Positions 1 to 7,691 are shown, counted from the first letter of the stretch. The stretch is DNA of 19,154 nt from E44-bin32 sp041573795 (GCA_041573795.1 JBFFQB010000066.1:1-19154), one strand, 5' to 3'. Numbers and translations: made by a program. The notes: generated by a model from the letters alone, not told the origin.

Positions 1-444
1 ATGGAGACCGCAACTGCGATTGAGGCTCAATACCTCTCGCAGGAAACGCCAACCCTGCCCAGCATCCCCACCATCGAATCACAAGCGCCTACAACCATTG
101 GCCCGGACGTTCCCGGCTTCCCAGAGGATACCCCGATCCCCGCCGGATGGGTGCCGATCCCAGTCCCTGCTGCACTTGAAGCGCAGGGCTACGTTATTGC
201 CTACCAGTTCGATGGTTTTGCGGAAGAAGCCCTGCGCGATCTTCTGGCGGTAATCCTGGTTGAACCGAGCTGGATTGTCGATGAAGTTAAGCCGCTCCCC
301 TATGCTTCAACATTCATACAGCCGTTTGGCAATATGTCGACCGGGTTCGTGGCCTACGCATTCATCAGCAGCACGCCGGAATCCATCGCCGAGGAAGAGA
401 TAAACGGGGCGATCATCGCACTCCATTCGGGTAGGTATGAATAG
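1..444 (+). CDS. Hypothetical protein, C-terminal part (5' end outside the window)
   Basis: The frame is open from the first base to a TAG at 442-444, so this is most likely the end of a longer gene rather than a gene starting exactly at base 1. The first ~50 residues are rich in Pro, Thr, Ser and Ile (for example TPTLPSIPTIESQAPTT), as in linkers of exported proteins. A folded segment of about 90 residues follows (from GWVPIPVP to the end) with alternating hydrophobic strands and one likely helix (EEALRDLLAVILVE). I do not recognise the family. The linker suggests a secreted or membrane-anchored protein whose signal or anchor would be upstream. A terminator follows 24 bases after the stop, so the transcript ends here and the gene is separate from the ABC operon downstream. 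Confidence 0.5.
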   Translation: METATAIEAQYLSQETPTLPSIPTIESQAPTTIGPDVPGFPEDTPIPAGWVPIPVPAALEAQGYVIAYQFDGFAEEALRDLLAVILVEPSWIVDEVKPLPYASTFIQPFGNMSTGFVAYAFISSTPESIAEEEINGAIIALHSGRYE

Positions 445-467
445 CTCCTTACCCTTCACCACCCGCC

Positions 468-498
468 AATCCCGGGACATATCCCGGGATTTCCTTTT
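468..498 (+). terminator. Rho-independent terminator after the first gene
   Basis: A perfect 10-bp stem (AATCCCGGGA at 468-477, TCCCGGGATT at 482-491) closes a CATA loop and is followed by TCCTTTT. It lies just after the stop at 444. From here to 727 I see no gene and no convincing promoter, although the promoter of the ABC operon must lie there or upstream. Confidence 0.8.
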
Positions 499-793
499 CA
501 TGTGATCGAATTTTTCGGCGCACTGGTTACCGCACACATCCTCCAATCGACTCGTCGCTGCAACCTGGGCCGATAGCAAACCTGGTCAGCGGGCGGAACG
601 AGAGTATGAACTAGATCCCAGGCCTAATCCAAGGATATCGAAGCAGGTCGTAGGTGAGCGGCTCTTGCCTCATTCTGCGCGGGTATTGCATGATTCATCT
701 GCAGCGTGACCAGGAACCGACATCCCATTGTCCTTCACGAACCCCTCCCCTATACTCAGAACGTCCGGGGATCAACCGACAAGAGGTCTTAGG

Positions 794-1738
794 TTGCCAG
801 CACCTGCCATTCGGATCGAGCATTTAACAAAGGTATTCGGCAAAGGCGATCAAGCGGTCCAGGCCGTTCGTGATTTGACTCTCGAAGTCGATGCAGGTCA
901 GGTCTTCGGCTTTCTGGGCCCCAACGGCGCCGGGAAAAGCACCACCATCCGGGTGCTGATGGATCTGATCCGACCGACTCAAGGCGAAGCGTTCCTCTTT
1001 GGCATTCCAACGAGTTCACTTGATTCTCGCAATAAAGTCGGTGCTCTGGTCGAGGGCGCTGACTTCTACCCCTTCATGAGTGCCTGGGACAACCTGGTCG
1101 TGCTGGATCGCACCAGCGGGTCCTATCAACCGGACCGCATTAGCGAACTGATCGATTCGGTCGGACTGAGCGAGCGCGCCCGCCAGCGGGTCGGGGGTTT
1201 TTCAACCGGCATGAAGCAGCGCCTGGGCCTGGCTGCGGCGTTGCTCAACGACCCCGTTTTGCTGATCCTGGATGAGCCCACCAACGGACTCGATCCGGGC
1301 GGCATTCAGGAGATGCGCACGTTCATTGGCGAGCAAGCCCATACCTTTGGCAAGACTGTGTTCCTCTCCAGCCACATGCTCAATGAGGTCGAACAGGTTT
1401 GCGATCGTGTTGCGATTATCAATAAGGGCCTACTCTTGATGGAAGGTCAGGTCGGGACTCTTCTGGAAAGCGATGTCAGTCAGATACGCTTGCAGGTGCG
1501 GCCCATCGGCCGAGCCTGTAAAGTGATCACTGCTCACTGGGGCGATGTGCTCGATCCCGCTGAGATACTTGATGATCGCTGGCTTACCCTCACGCTGCCC
1601 TCGGATCAAACCCCCATTGTTGTGGCAGAACTGGTAAAGGCGAATGTGCAGGTTTTTCAGGTGACCCACAACAGGCGATCACTGGAGGAGCTATTCATCG
1701 CAGTCACGAACAACGCTAGCGAGGGTGTGCATGCTTAA
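794..1738 (+). CDS. ABC transporter ATP-binding protein
   Basis: This is the nucleotide-binding subunit of an ABC-2 type exporter and would hydrolyse ATP at the inner face of the membrane. Numbered from a possible upstream TTG at 728 (336 residues), it has Walker A GPNGAGKST at 64-72, an ABC signature FSTGMKQR at 158-165, Walker B LLILDEP at 178-184, D-loop GLDP at 187-190 and H-loop His216. After about residue 245 a ~90-residue C-terminal domain follows, as is usual for CcmA/DrrA/NatA-like ATPases. Start: the frame is open from 728 (TTG), but AAGAGG at 781-786 sits 7 bases before a second TTG at 794, which removes a 22-residue polar tail and leaves 314 residues beginning just before the first strand. 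I prefer 794; 728 is the alternative. The 3' end overlaps the permease gene, so the two are probably translationally coupled. The substrate cannot be read from sequence; lipids, peptides or drugs are all possible. Confidence 0.93.
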   Translation: MPAPAIRIEHLTKVFGKGDQAVQAVRDLTLEVDAGQVFGFLGPNGAGKSTTIRVLMDLIRPTQGEAFLFGIPTSSLDSRNKVGALVEGADFYPFMSAWDNLVVLDRTSGSYQPDRISELIDSVGLSERARQRVGGFSTGMKQRLGLAAALLNDPVLLILDEPTNGLDPGGIQEMRTFIGEQAHTFGKTVFLSSHMLNEVEQVCDRVAIINKGLLLMEGQVGTLLESDVSQIRLQVRPIGRACKVITAHWGDVLDPAEILDDRWLTLTLPSDQTPIVVAELVKANVQVFQVTHNRRSLEELFIAVTNNASEGVHA

Positions 1739-2624
1739 GCTCTACCAGGCAGAGTGGCGCAAGGTCTTCGCCAACTTCAAGCTCACCAGCTTTCTGATCT
1801 GGATCCTACCGATCGGCTACTTCGCCTTCCACAGCGTGATGATCCTGCTAAGTCTATTATCGGGAACGGTCCAAGCCGGGGTGGAGGCTTTCGGTTTGGG
1901 CGATTGGAGAACCGACAGCCTAACGATTTGGAATATGCTTATCTTCTTTCCCGCCAACCTGTTTGGTCGCATGCTGCCGCTGGCTTTCATGGCGGTGGTA
2001 TTCGCTGGTGAGTACCAGTGGCGTACCCTCAAGAACATCGTTCCGCGCACAAAACGCTGGAAATTGCTACTGGCCAAGATGGCTGCGCTGATCAGCCTGG
2101 TGATGGTCTCGATGCTCTTAACTGCACTGATCGCCTCCATCATGCCGGTGACCGGTCACCGCATCCATGATCTGCCCTATGGTCCCACCTTGAGTGCGCA
2201 GGTCCTGGGCGACTTCCTGTTGGACACAGTACGTACAGCGTTAATCGCCCTGATCTCCCTGCTCAACATCGTTAGCTATGCCGCCATCGCCGCAATCCTT
2301 ACTCGATCGATATTGGGCGGTTTGCTGGTAAGTTTTGGTTTCGCCGTGCTCGATGCCACATCACTGGGTTTTCTCCTCCTGCTGCGAGGATTGCTTAACA
2401 AGCCTGAGTTGATCAACCTATACCAGTTCACCCCGACCTACAACCTCAGCAACCTGCACGCCTGGCTCTTCCTGGGAAAAACCCAGCATTTCATCAGCGC
2501 TGGTGTTGCCCCGCTTATAGCAGAACCGTCTTTCTGGTTCTCAGCACTCGTGCTTGCTATCTGGATCGGCGGGCTCATTGCTTTGTCATTATGGCTCTTC
2601 CAACGACAGGAGATTACAGAATGA
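1731..2624 (+). CDS. ABC-2 type transporter permease
   Basis: This integral membrane protein of about 297 residues is the likely permease partner of the ATPase upstream. Hydrophobic segments are visible around residues 22-45 (after LTSFLIWI), 68-90, 110-135, 165-215 (two or three helices) and 262-292, giving about six helices, the usual ABC-2 number. The motif FAGEYQWRTLKNIVPRTKRW between the second and third segments resembles the charged cytoplasmic loop common in ABC-2 permeases (GEyxxGTxxxll-type) and probably couples to the ATPase. A GTG at 1725 is possible, but ATG 1731 follows GAGG (1721-1724) at 6 bases and is preferred. It overlaps the ATPase stop by 8 bases and shares ATGA with the next gene, so the three genes form one operon. 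Assignment rests on context and topology; there is no catalytic motif. Confidence 0.85.
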   Translation: MLKLYQAEWRKVFANFKLTSFLIWILPIGYFAFHSVMILLSLLSGTVQAGVEAFGLGDWRTDSLTIWNMLIFFPANLFGRMLPLAFMAVVFAGEYQWRTLKNIVPRTKRWKLLLAKMAALISLVMVSMLLTALIASIMPVTGHRIHDLPYGPTLSAQVLGDFLLDTVRTALIALISLLNIVSYAAIAAILTRSILGGLLVSFGFAVLDATSLGFLLLLRGLLNKPELINLYQFTPTYNLSNLHAWLFLGKTQHFISAGVAPLIAEPSFWFSALVLAIWIGGLIALSLWLFQRQEITE

Positions 2625-3028
2625 TCATGCTCTTTCAAACAGGGGATTTCGATTGGCGACCCTGGCTTTACGCATTACTCGGATTGATGGTCGCAGGACT
2701 GCTGCTCTCAGTGGTCCTGCTCATATGGGTGATCTGGCGTGTGCGACGCATCGACCTGCCTGCCGACGCCGATGTGCTCACAGCCTTACAGCGCACACCC
2801 TTTGTTGTGGTATTGCTGCTTGATCTGCTCGATCTCGGCCTGGATATCTTCTCCGTCCCGCTTACCTGGCCCCTGCTCGGTCGACTTGGTCTGGCACCCC
2901 TGCGGGGTGTGACGGTGATCGAGGGGCTCATCCCCGGCACGCAACTCATTCCGACGATGACCTTGGCCTGGCTCTTCGCCCGCTGGCTACATCGCAAGAA
3001 TCGTTCGAACAGGATTAATGTCAATTAA
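2621..3028 (+). CDS. Small membrane protein, third gene of the ABC operon
   Basis: A protein of 135 residues that I cannot assign to a named family. It has an N-terminal hydrophobic helix (about residues 15-37, LYALLGLMVAGLLLSVVLLI), a short basic loop, a second hydrophobic stretch rich in Leu and Asp (VVVLLLDLLDLGLDIFSVPL), and a C-terminal segment with IPGTQLIPT before a final short helix and a basic tail. Start: an ATG at 2591 lies in frame, but AGGAG (2608-2612) is 8 bases before ATG 2621, which overlaps the permease stop as ATGA. That arrangement decides the start and implies translational coupling. Its fixed place in the operon suggests an accessory or second membrane subunit of the exporter. 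Two Asp residues inside a hydrophobic run are unusual and could matter functionally. Function is inferred from context only. Confidence 0.8.
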   Translation: MIMLFQTGDFDWRPWLYALLGLMVAGLLLSVVLLIWVIWRVRRIDLPADADVLTALQRTPFVVVLLLDLLDLGLDIFSVPLTWPLLGRLGLAPLRGVTVIEGLIPGTQLIPTMTLAWLFARWLHRKNRSNRINVN

Positions 3029-3124
3029 ATTGGCGATAAAGTGAGCCTGGCATTGCTCGTGTCAATACGCTAGACTGGCCAAGCAAGAAATCTTACCGAC
3101 ATAACAAGTAGGAGGACAGGTTTT

Positions 3125-3757
3125 ATGGATATTGGTTTAGCTTTTTCATTCCCCTTTCAAGATGAGGAGTGGGTCACAAAACTCATTCTGGTAGGTGTGA
3201 TCCTGATCATCCCAGTCCTGGGGATCATCTTGGCGCTTGGATGGACCCTGGCGATCACCCGTGCAGTAATCAGGGGTGAAGCGGAACCACTTGTCGGTCT
3301 CTCTGATTTTGCCGACTTGCTCACCCTGGGATTTAAAGCCTTTCTCATTTCGTTGATCTATGCCCTACCTATCGTTGTGCTGAGCGTACCCTTCGGTTTT
3401 ATCAGCAGCTTGATCGAATCCGAATCCGCTCAAGCCTTGGTGGCTATTGTCAGTCTTTGCTTTAGCTGCTTTTCGTTTCTCTATGGGCTCGCCCTGGCAT
3501 TCATTTATCCGGCAGCTTTTGCTGAGCTGGCTGCTAATGACAATCTCGGGGCAGCCTTAAATCCGTCACACATCTTCGGATTAGTACGCAAAGCGCCTAA
3601 CGCTTACGTGCTGACGTTCCTGGCGACACTCGCTGCTGGATTCCTGGCAGGTTTAGGTATTCTACTCTGCTTTGTTGGCGTGCTCTTTACCTCTGCCTAT
3701 GCCTACGCCGTCTACGGCCATCTGTACGGCCAGGCTTACCTCGAGGCCACCTCTTAA
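3125..3757 (+). CDS. DUF4013-like polytopic membrane protein
   Basis: A 210-residue membrane protein with about five hydrophobic segments. The N-terminal motif (an aromatic/acidic start, then DEEWVTKLILVGVILIIPVL) and the following GWTLAITRAVIRGEAEPL and FADLLTLGFKAFLISLIY resemble DUF4013 proteins, in which a first helix leads into a conserved G-Y/W-x-x-x-x-R segment and an amphipathic loop before the next helices. GGAGG at 3111-3115 lies 9 bases before the ATG and supports the start. It begins 96 bases after the ABC operon and ends at a terminator, so it could be either the fourth gene of the operon or a separate unit. The biochemical role of DUF4013 is unknown. I am confident that it is a membrane protein, less so of the family name. 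Confidence 0.8.
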   Translation: MDIGLAFSFPFQDEEWVTKLILVGVILIIPVLGIILALGWTLAITRAVIRGEAEPLVGLSDFADLLTLGFKAFLISLIYALPIVVLSVPFGFISSLIESESAQALVAIVSLCFSCFSFLYGLALAFIYPAAFAELAANDNLGAALNPSHIFGLVRKAPNAYVLTFLATLAAGFLAGLGILLCFVGVLFTSAYAYAVYGHLYGQAYLEATS

Positions 3758-3769
3758 GAGTTCTTCTAG

Positions 3770-3810
3770 AAGATTGATGGGTACGGCGCAACCGTGCCCG
3801 TCAATCTTTT
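3770..3810 (+). terminator. Rho-independent terminator after the DUF4013-like gene
   Basis: AAGATTGA (3770-3777) pairs with TCAATCTT (3801-3808), and GGGTACGG (3779-3786) pairs with CCGTGCCC (3792-3799) with one wobble, around a short CGCAA loop; TTTT runs to 3810. It starts 13 bases after the stop codon. Confidence 0.8.
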
Positions 3811-4109
3811 CTAACCCGCCAAAGTTAGTTTGCGAAATCAGGTCGCATCTTTGACTTCAAATGTGTATTGGTTTTCACCTGATCCATGAAGAACCATACC
3901 CCTCATGAATCTTCCTCGTGCTTCACCCTGAAGTATGAGCAGCAGAGTTACAAGGCTGAATAACCCACTCTATCAATGCCTCAATATAGATTTTTGAGAG
4001 CTATCAGATAGCCTTTGGAAGGGCTCTTTTAATACGATCGCTTAAACGCGTGCTATCCATCCTTTGCCCGAAATGTAAGGGTTGAATCGTTGAGGTGGGA
4101 GAAAGGTCC
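3811..4109. other. Intergenic stretch without a recognisable gene
   Basis: No coding signal is visible on either strand. The only structure is a small hairpin on the + strand (AGCCTT at 4010-4015 pairing with AGGGCT at 4020-4025, with a wobble) followed by CTTTT at 4026-4030. This could be a weak terminator, although no gene ends just before it. Confidence 0.5.
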
Positions 4110-4441
4110 ATGGAGATTCACAAGACGCTTGCGAGAACGAAAGAGATATTTATAAGATGGGAGAAACTGCGCCTGATCTACAATCTCAGTATGGTGATCG
4201 TCGTGCTTGCACCCTCTGACAATAGTATTGCGTTGCCTGATTGGTCGGGGATCCCCATACTTCTCCTGGGTGCGATATTTGCCAATCTGTGCTAATTCGC
4301 TGGTCCCATAACGGAAACCTATTTATCATGGATGAGCATGAGAAAATCTACATCAGCCCCGCCTAATTTCTCCTGGGTACCGCTCTATCGATTCCCCTCA
4401 TCTATCTTTATGGTTTCAAAGTAGTGACACGCATGAATTAA
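4110..4441 (+). pseudogene. Broken small membrane-protein gene (stop plus frameshift)
   Basis: ATG 4110 follows GGGAG (4097-4101) at 8 bases, so a real start is preserved. The frame reads a charged N-terminus with RWEKLRLIYNLSMVIVVL, a hydrophobic segment ending in GAIFANLC, then a TAA at 4293-4295. Translation directly past the stop in the same frame continues sensibly as FAGPITETYLSW, and a second frame from about 4367 gives FLLGTALSIPLIYLYGF and ends at TAA 4439-4441. Together these make about 110 residues with three or four membrane helices. The pieces fit a single small membrane-protein family that I recall as W-E-x-L-R-x-x-Y-N ... N-x-C-F-x-x-G-P-x-x-E-x-Y; I have no name for it. I read this as a gene inactivated by one nonsense mutation and at least one frameshift. 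Sequencing error in one or both places is the alternative. Confidence 0.7.
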
Positions 4442-4442
4442 T

Positions 4443-4531
4443 CAGGGGCAGGTCTCTCGACCTGCCCCTGCCAGCGCGAGGTGAACGGATCCACCTCGAT
4501 TATGCGCTCCGGCTGCACACGGTCCGGAGCG
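4443..4531. terminator. Three consecutive hairpins between converging genes
   Basis: Hairpin 1: CAGGGGCAGGT (4443-4453) and ACCTGCCCCTG (4460-4470), 11 bp perfect, loop CTCTCG. Hairpin 2: CGAGGTG (4477-4483) and CACCTCG (4492-4498), 7 bp. Hairpin 3: CGCTCCGG (4505-4512) and CCGGAGCG (4524-4531), 8 bp. They fill the gap between the broken + strand gene and the end of the minus-strand pspC gene. None has a strong T-tract; the minus strand after hairpin 1 reads TGATTAATT, which is weakly compatible with termination of the pspC unit. A structured small RNA or a processed 3' end is also possible. Confidence 0.5.
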
Positions 4532-4543
4532 TAGTTTGAAAGA

Positions 4544-4765
4544 TTATCCAGCCGTAATACTATCTTCTACCGGGCTTTCGGGGATGATCAAGGCCATCAC
4601 AATGTATGCGGGTAGAGTCCCGGGAGCACCGAATACCAACATAAACGCCGCTAGCAATCGCACCAACGTTGGGTCGGCATCAAAGTATTCAGCCAGCCCG
4701 CCGCACACGCCGGCGATCATGCGATCATCACGAGATCGATATAAACGCTTTACTTCTACAGTCAT
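4544..4765 (-). CDS. PspC domain-containing protein
   Basis: A 73-residue protein that is almost entirely one PspC domain: a basic N-terminal segment VKRLYRSRDDRMIAGVCGGL, then AEYFDADPTLVRLLAAFMLVF leading into one long hydrophobic region ending YIVMALIIPE. The RxxxDRMIAGVCGGLAEYF pattern followed by DPTLVRL is the hallmark of the family (PspC in the phage-shock response of proteobacteria; stand-alone short versions are common in Gram-positive and Chloroflexota genomes). It should sit in the cytoplasmic membrane and sense or respond to envelope stress, but that is family inference. There are two adjacent ATGs: the first (4768) is only 2 bases from GGAGGG (4776-4771), the second (4765) is 5 bases away and is preferred. 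It is probably co-transcribed with the small membrane-protein gene 68 bases upstream. Confidence 0.92.
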   Translation of the reverse strand: MTVEVKRLYRSRDDRMIAGVCGGLAEYFDADPTLVRLLAAFMLVFGAPGTLPAYIVMALIIPESPVEDSITAG

Positions 4766-4833
4766 CATAACCCTCCAGGTTTTGCAACTACTCTACGCAG
4801 GGCGAGAAAAAAAGTCGCGCCCATTGTCTATCA

Positions 4834-5055
4834 TTAGAACAAACCACGAAAAACGAGCAATCCCCCAAACAAGAATAACGGTACTCCGATGAATGCTCCC
4901 ACCACCGTCACGCTCAAGATTACCCCAATGATCATGAAGACCAGGCCCAGGATCACAGCCACAAGCCTTCCCGTAAGTTCGAGGATCCAGGTCACCAGGC
5001 GCCACAGCGCCACGAAGGGCCAGAAGATCCAGGGAGTTTTCTTTTCTTCCGTCAT
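4834..5055 (-). CDS. Small two-helix membrane protein paired with pspC
   Basis: A protein of 73 residues: a charged start (MTEEKKTPWIFWPF), an aromatic-rich amphipathic segment, and two closely spaced hydrophobic stretches (about residues 28-45 and 48-70) ending GGLLVFRGLF. I do not recognise a named family. Start: the frame is open further upstream to a TTG at 5085, but GGAGG (5068-5064) lies 8 bases before ATG 5055, a strong signal. It precedes pspC in the same direction with a 68-base gap, so the two likely form one transcript ending in the hairpin cluster at 4443-4531. Partnership with PspC in envelope stress is an inference from position only. Confidence 0.8.
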   Translation of the reverse strand: MTEEKKTPWIFWPFVALWRLVTWILELTGRLVAVILGLVFMIIGVILSVTVVGAFIGVPLFLFGGLLVFRGLF

Positions 5056-5192
5056 CAATCTTTCCTCCAAAAACTCTTCCTTCAAAAGTTCTATCGAGCA
5101 CGATTAGATTGTGCTTTCATCATCCTATACGAATCTTGTCCCGAAGAGGTTGCATCCGGCTGACAGCCTCCTGACACTTTATAGGCATGGGA

Positions 5193-5672
5193 TCAAAGGA
5201 ATCGCTCGAATTCCCATTCATCTTCGAGCGGGACGCCTTCAGGGCTGGTGGATGGGATTTCCGGTTTCAACTTCCTGGCATAGTTAACTGCGCCCTTGTG
5301 CACTGCGCGTAATGTGAAGCCTCGCTTCTGGTAAAAATTCATCGCCCTGAAATTGTCATTCGTCGTGATGAGCCATAAGCGCGTACAGTTCGAATGACGC
5401 GCTGCATCTTCCACTTCTCGCAGTAGCGCGCTGCCCACCCCGCTCCTCTCCTGAAGGCTGTCCAGGCTGATAATCTCACACTGTTCATCATCGATGAAAT
5501 AGGTTAGCAATCCAATCGATTGGCCTTTCCTCTCAGCAATGAAACCCGGAAGCGCGTTCGCTTGATGGACCCGACCACGAGTAACAATCTTGCAGGACCC
5601 CCAACGTGATGTTAGCAGCTCGGTGATCCAATCTTGGTCTGCAGCTTCTAGCGGTCGGATCTTAAGCTTCAT
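5193..5672 (-). CDS. GNAT family N-acetyltransferase
   Basis: A protein of 159 residues with the GNAT fold, transferring an acetyl group from acetyl-CoA to an amine; the substrate is unknown. The N-terminus KLKIRPLEAADQDWI matches the first strand and helix. The acetyl-CoA binding loop (motif A) is QERSGVGSALL at about residues 74-84, and motif B is NFRAMNFYQKRGF at 107-119. The C-terminal GVPLEDEWEFE resembles the I/V-P-L-x-D-E-x-E-F-E ending seen in one common GNAT subgroup. The frame extends to an ATG at 5756, but that start has no ribosome-binding site and adds 28 residues ahead of the fold; GGAG 10 bases before ATG 5672 supports the shorter form. It is transcribed divergently from the methyltransferase gene, and both promoters must lie in or near the 118-base gap. 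Confidence 0.9.
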   Translation of the reverse strand: MKLKIRPLEAADQDWITELLTSRWGSCKIVTRGRVHQANALPGFIAERKGQSIGLLTYFIDDEQCEIISLDSLQERSGVGSALLREVEDAARHSNCTRLWLITTNDNFRAMNFYQKRGFTLRAVHKGAVNYARKLKPEIPSTSPEGVPLEDEWEFERFL

Positions 5673-5790
5673 GGATAAAATTCTCCGGCTCGGTCTAAAG
5701 TCCTGGATAAATGAGTGTTTGAACCCTTCTCTGTCTGACTCAGTAGCCTCCACCATTGTAGGGTAGACTCGCTCATCTGGAGGATATTTC

Positions 5791-6348
5791 GTGAACCATT
5801 TTGATTGGCTTGCACCGCTGTACGACCGCCTGATCGCGGCGCCTCAAGACAACACGTTGTTGGGTCTGCTCCAGCTTCCTCTTCAAGGTCGCTTACTTGA
5901 TGCGGGTGGGGGAACTGGGCGCATAGCTGAGCGGTTGGAACCATATGTGGAGCAGATTGTGATCGCCGATGGTTCGCTGCCCATGCTCTCAAAGGCCTTA
6001 GAGAAAGAATGTTGCGATGTTATTGGATGTGCCACTGAGCGGTTGCCTTTCCGAGATGGCTCCTTCGAGCGGGTGATCGTCGTCGATGCCTACCATCACC
6101 TGGGCGATCAAACCGCCAGTCTCCTAGAGTTCTGGCGCGTTCTCAATCCGGGGGGCTTGTTGGTGATCGAAGAACCAGATATCAAACGCTTTACCGTCAA
6201 GTTGATCGCTCTGGTAGAGAAGCTTGCTCTCTTCCGTAGCAACTTCGTGCGCGCCGAACGCATAGCAGAACAGCTGCGTCTTTGGGGGACGAACCCTGAG
6301 ATTCACCGCCTCGGGCATAACGCCTGGGTCATTGCACAGAAGGCCTAA
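5791..6348 (+). CDS. Class I SAM-dependent methyltransferase
   Basis: A protein of 185 residues with a Methyltransf_11/UbiE-like Rossmann fold. SAM-binding motif I is LLDAGGGTGRI at 35-45, the acidic end of strand 2 is IVIAD at 56-60, the strand-4 region is ERVIVVDAYHHLGD at 93-106 and the post-motif FWRVLNPGGLLVIEEP is at 114-129. The N-terminus FDWLAPLYDRLI is the usual Y-D-x-x-x helix of this group. Start is GTG 5791, supported by GGAGG (5779-5783) 7 bases upstream. Short UbiE-like enzymes methylate quinone precursors or other small molecules; the substrate cannot be told from sequence. It is shorter than UbiE (~250 residues) and lacks the quinone-specific signatures, so I do not call it ubiE/menG. 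Confidence 0.92.
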   Translation: MNHFDWLAPLYDRLIAAPQDNTLLGLLQLPLQGRLLDAGGGTGRIAERLEPYVEQIVIADGSLPMLSKALEKECCDVIGCATERLPFRDGSFERVIVVDAYHHLGDQTASLLEFWRVLNPGGLLVIEEPDIKRFTVKLIALVEKLALFRSNFVRAERIAEQLRLWGTNPEIHRLGHNAWVIAQKA

Positions 6349-6539
6349 CCCCCGAAAGCGATTAAAGGCTGAAAACCCACGATCCAACCTGATAGGAAGT
6401 TGCACGGAGGAATGAAACGACTTGTATACTTGTTGGCTACTTGTCAGGTGGAAATGAACAAAATGCACTGCATCGGCACGAATAACTAATGTAGATTTAT
6501 CTTTAAGTTACACACATACATGGGATTAAGGACAACATC

Positions 6540-7442
6540 ATGGATTTATCCACAATCTTCAAGCGTGCCTGGGAGATCACCTGGAAACATAAGGGGCTCT
6601 GGGTACTCGGGATCCTGGCGAACTGCTCCGGGAATGGTAGCCAGGGATCGAGTAACGTCAGCCGCATCCCTGAGTATCAATTTAATAGCGACGAATTCCG
6701 TCATCTCGATCGCTGGTTTCAAAGTATCCCGGAGGAGACCTGGATAGCCATCGCCATCGGATTCGCCTGCCTGATCCTGCTCCTGGCTCTGGTGTTCTGG
6801 GTCTTGGCTGTGATCGGCAATGGGGGCCTTATCGCCGCTTTCCAGATGGCCGAAACAGGCGAGACTGTAACATTGGGCTCCGCTTTTCAGAAGGGTATCG
6901 GTTTTTTCTGGAAGCTGCTCGCGATCCAACTCATTCTCGGACTGTTGACTCTGGCGGTCTTCATCCCTGTGATCATGGGAATCGTAGGTCTCTCCGTGCT
7001 TACACTGGGCATCGGCCTGATCTTTCTTATCCCGTTGGTCTGCCTGCTGATTCCATTGGGGATTGCCATCACGATCTACACCTTGCTCACACAGATCGCC
7101 CTTATCGTTGAGGACCTCGACATTGCTTCGGCCTTTCGACGCGGCTGGGAAGTTCTGCGCACAAAACCAGGGGAGATTATCGTGATGGGCTTGATCCTGG
7201 TGGTCGGAGGCTTTGTTGTCGGCCTTCTTCTGGCGATCCCCTTCATCCTGCTCGCGCTGCCCTTCTTCACAGGTCTCATAATGGGAACGGATGCAAGCGG
7301 GATCGCAGGATTATCGCTGACCGTCCTCGGTATCCTGTTCTACTTGCCGGTGCTCCTCGTCGCAGGCGGCATCATGCGCACATTCATCACCGGTTCGTGG
7401 ACCCTGACCTATCGCAGCTTAACTAAAACTGCAGCGGCTTAA
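6540..7442 (+). CDS. Polytopic membrane protein of unknown function
   Basis: A protein of 300 residues. The first 25 residues (FKRAWEITWKHKGLWVLGIL) form a re-entrant or amphipathic helix with W-K-H-K-x-L-W, a pattern I associate with large families of unannotated membrane proteins in Chloroflexota. A hydrophilic loop follows (about 28-68), then hydrophobic segments near 70-95, 118-150, 152-185, 215-240 and 245-280. The cytosolic stretch EDLDIASAFRRGWEVLRTKP and the architecture resemble the membrane domain of glycerophosphodiester phosphodiesterases (GPDPase_memb) and DUF4013-type proteins, but no phosphodiesterase domain is attached. AAGGA about 8 bases before ATG 6540 supports the start. 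It stands alone between the methyltransferase and the minus-strand operon. Function unknown. Confidence 0.8.
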   Translation: MDLSTIFKRAWEITWKHKGLWVLGILANCSGNGSQGSSNVSRIPEYQFNSDEFRHLDRWFQSIPEETWIAIAIGFACLILLLALVFWVLAVIGNGGLIAAFQMAETGETVTLGSAFQKGIGFFWKLLAIQLILGLLTLAVFIPVIMGIVGLSVLTLGIGLIFLIPLVCLLIPLGIAITIYTLLTQIALIVEDLDIASAFRRGWEVLRTKPGEIIVMGLILVVGGFVVGLLLAIPFILLALPFFTGLIMGTDASGIAGLSLTVLGILFYLPVLLVAGGIMRTFITGSWTLTYRSLTKTAAA

Positions 7443-7611
7443 GGCGAAGGATGATGGGTTTACAGGGTTAAGGAACGGACTTAATACCCGATTGCGTTTT
7501 GAGTCTGTCCACTCTGTTTAGGCGCACCGGCAAAAGCGGTGCACTCGACACATACTTCCGCCTCGATTGAGGCTAGGTATCCCAGCCGCACATTGGCTTG
7601 GAAGGAATTCA

Positions 7612-7653
7612 AACCTAAAAAGACAGGGACTGCTGCGCTCACCCAGCAGTCCC
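7612..7653 (-). terminator. Rho-independent terminator of the DUF4173-like operon
   Basis: A perfect 10-bp stem, GGGACTGCTG (7626-7635) and CAGCAGTCCC (7644-7653), with an 8-base loop. Read on the minus strand it is followed by TGTCTTTTT, so it terminates the minus-strand unit (28-residue gene at 7692, DUF4173-like gene at 7785) 39 bases after the last stop. The converging + strand gene ends 183 bases away. Between 7443 and 7611 I see only a weak 6-bp hairpin (GCACCG 7524-7529, CGGTGC 7537-7542). Confidence 0.85.
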
Positions 7654-7691
7654 CGCTCCGAAAGAGAAGGCGATCGCTCGCCCAAGATCAC

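Noticed and set aside
4793..5101. 102-codon minus-strand frame overlapping the small two-helix protein
   Set aside because: The overlapping frame at 4834-5055 has a strong ribosome-binding site and clean membrane helices; this one has neither.
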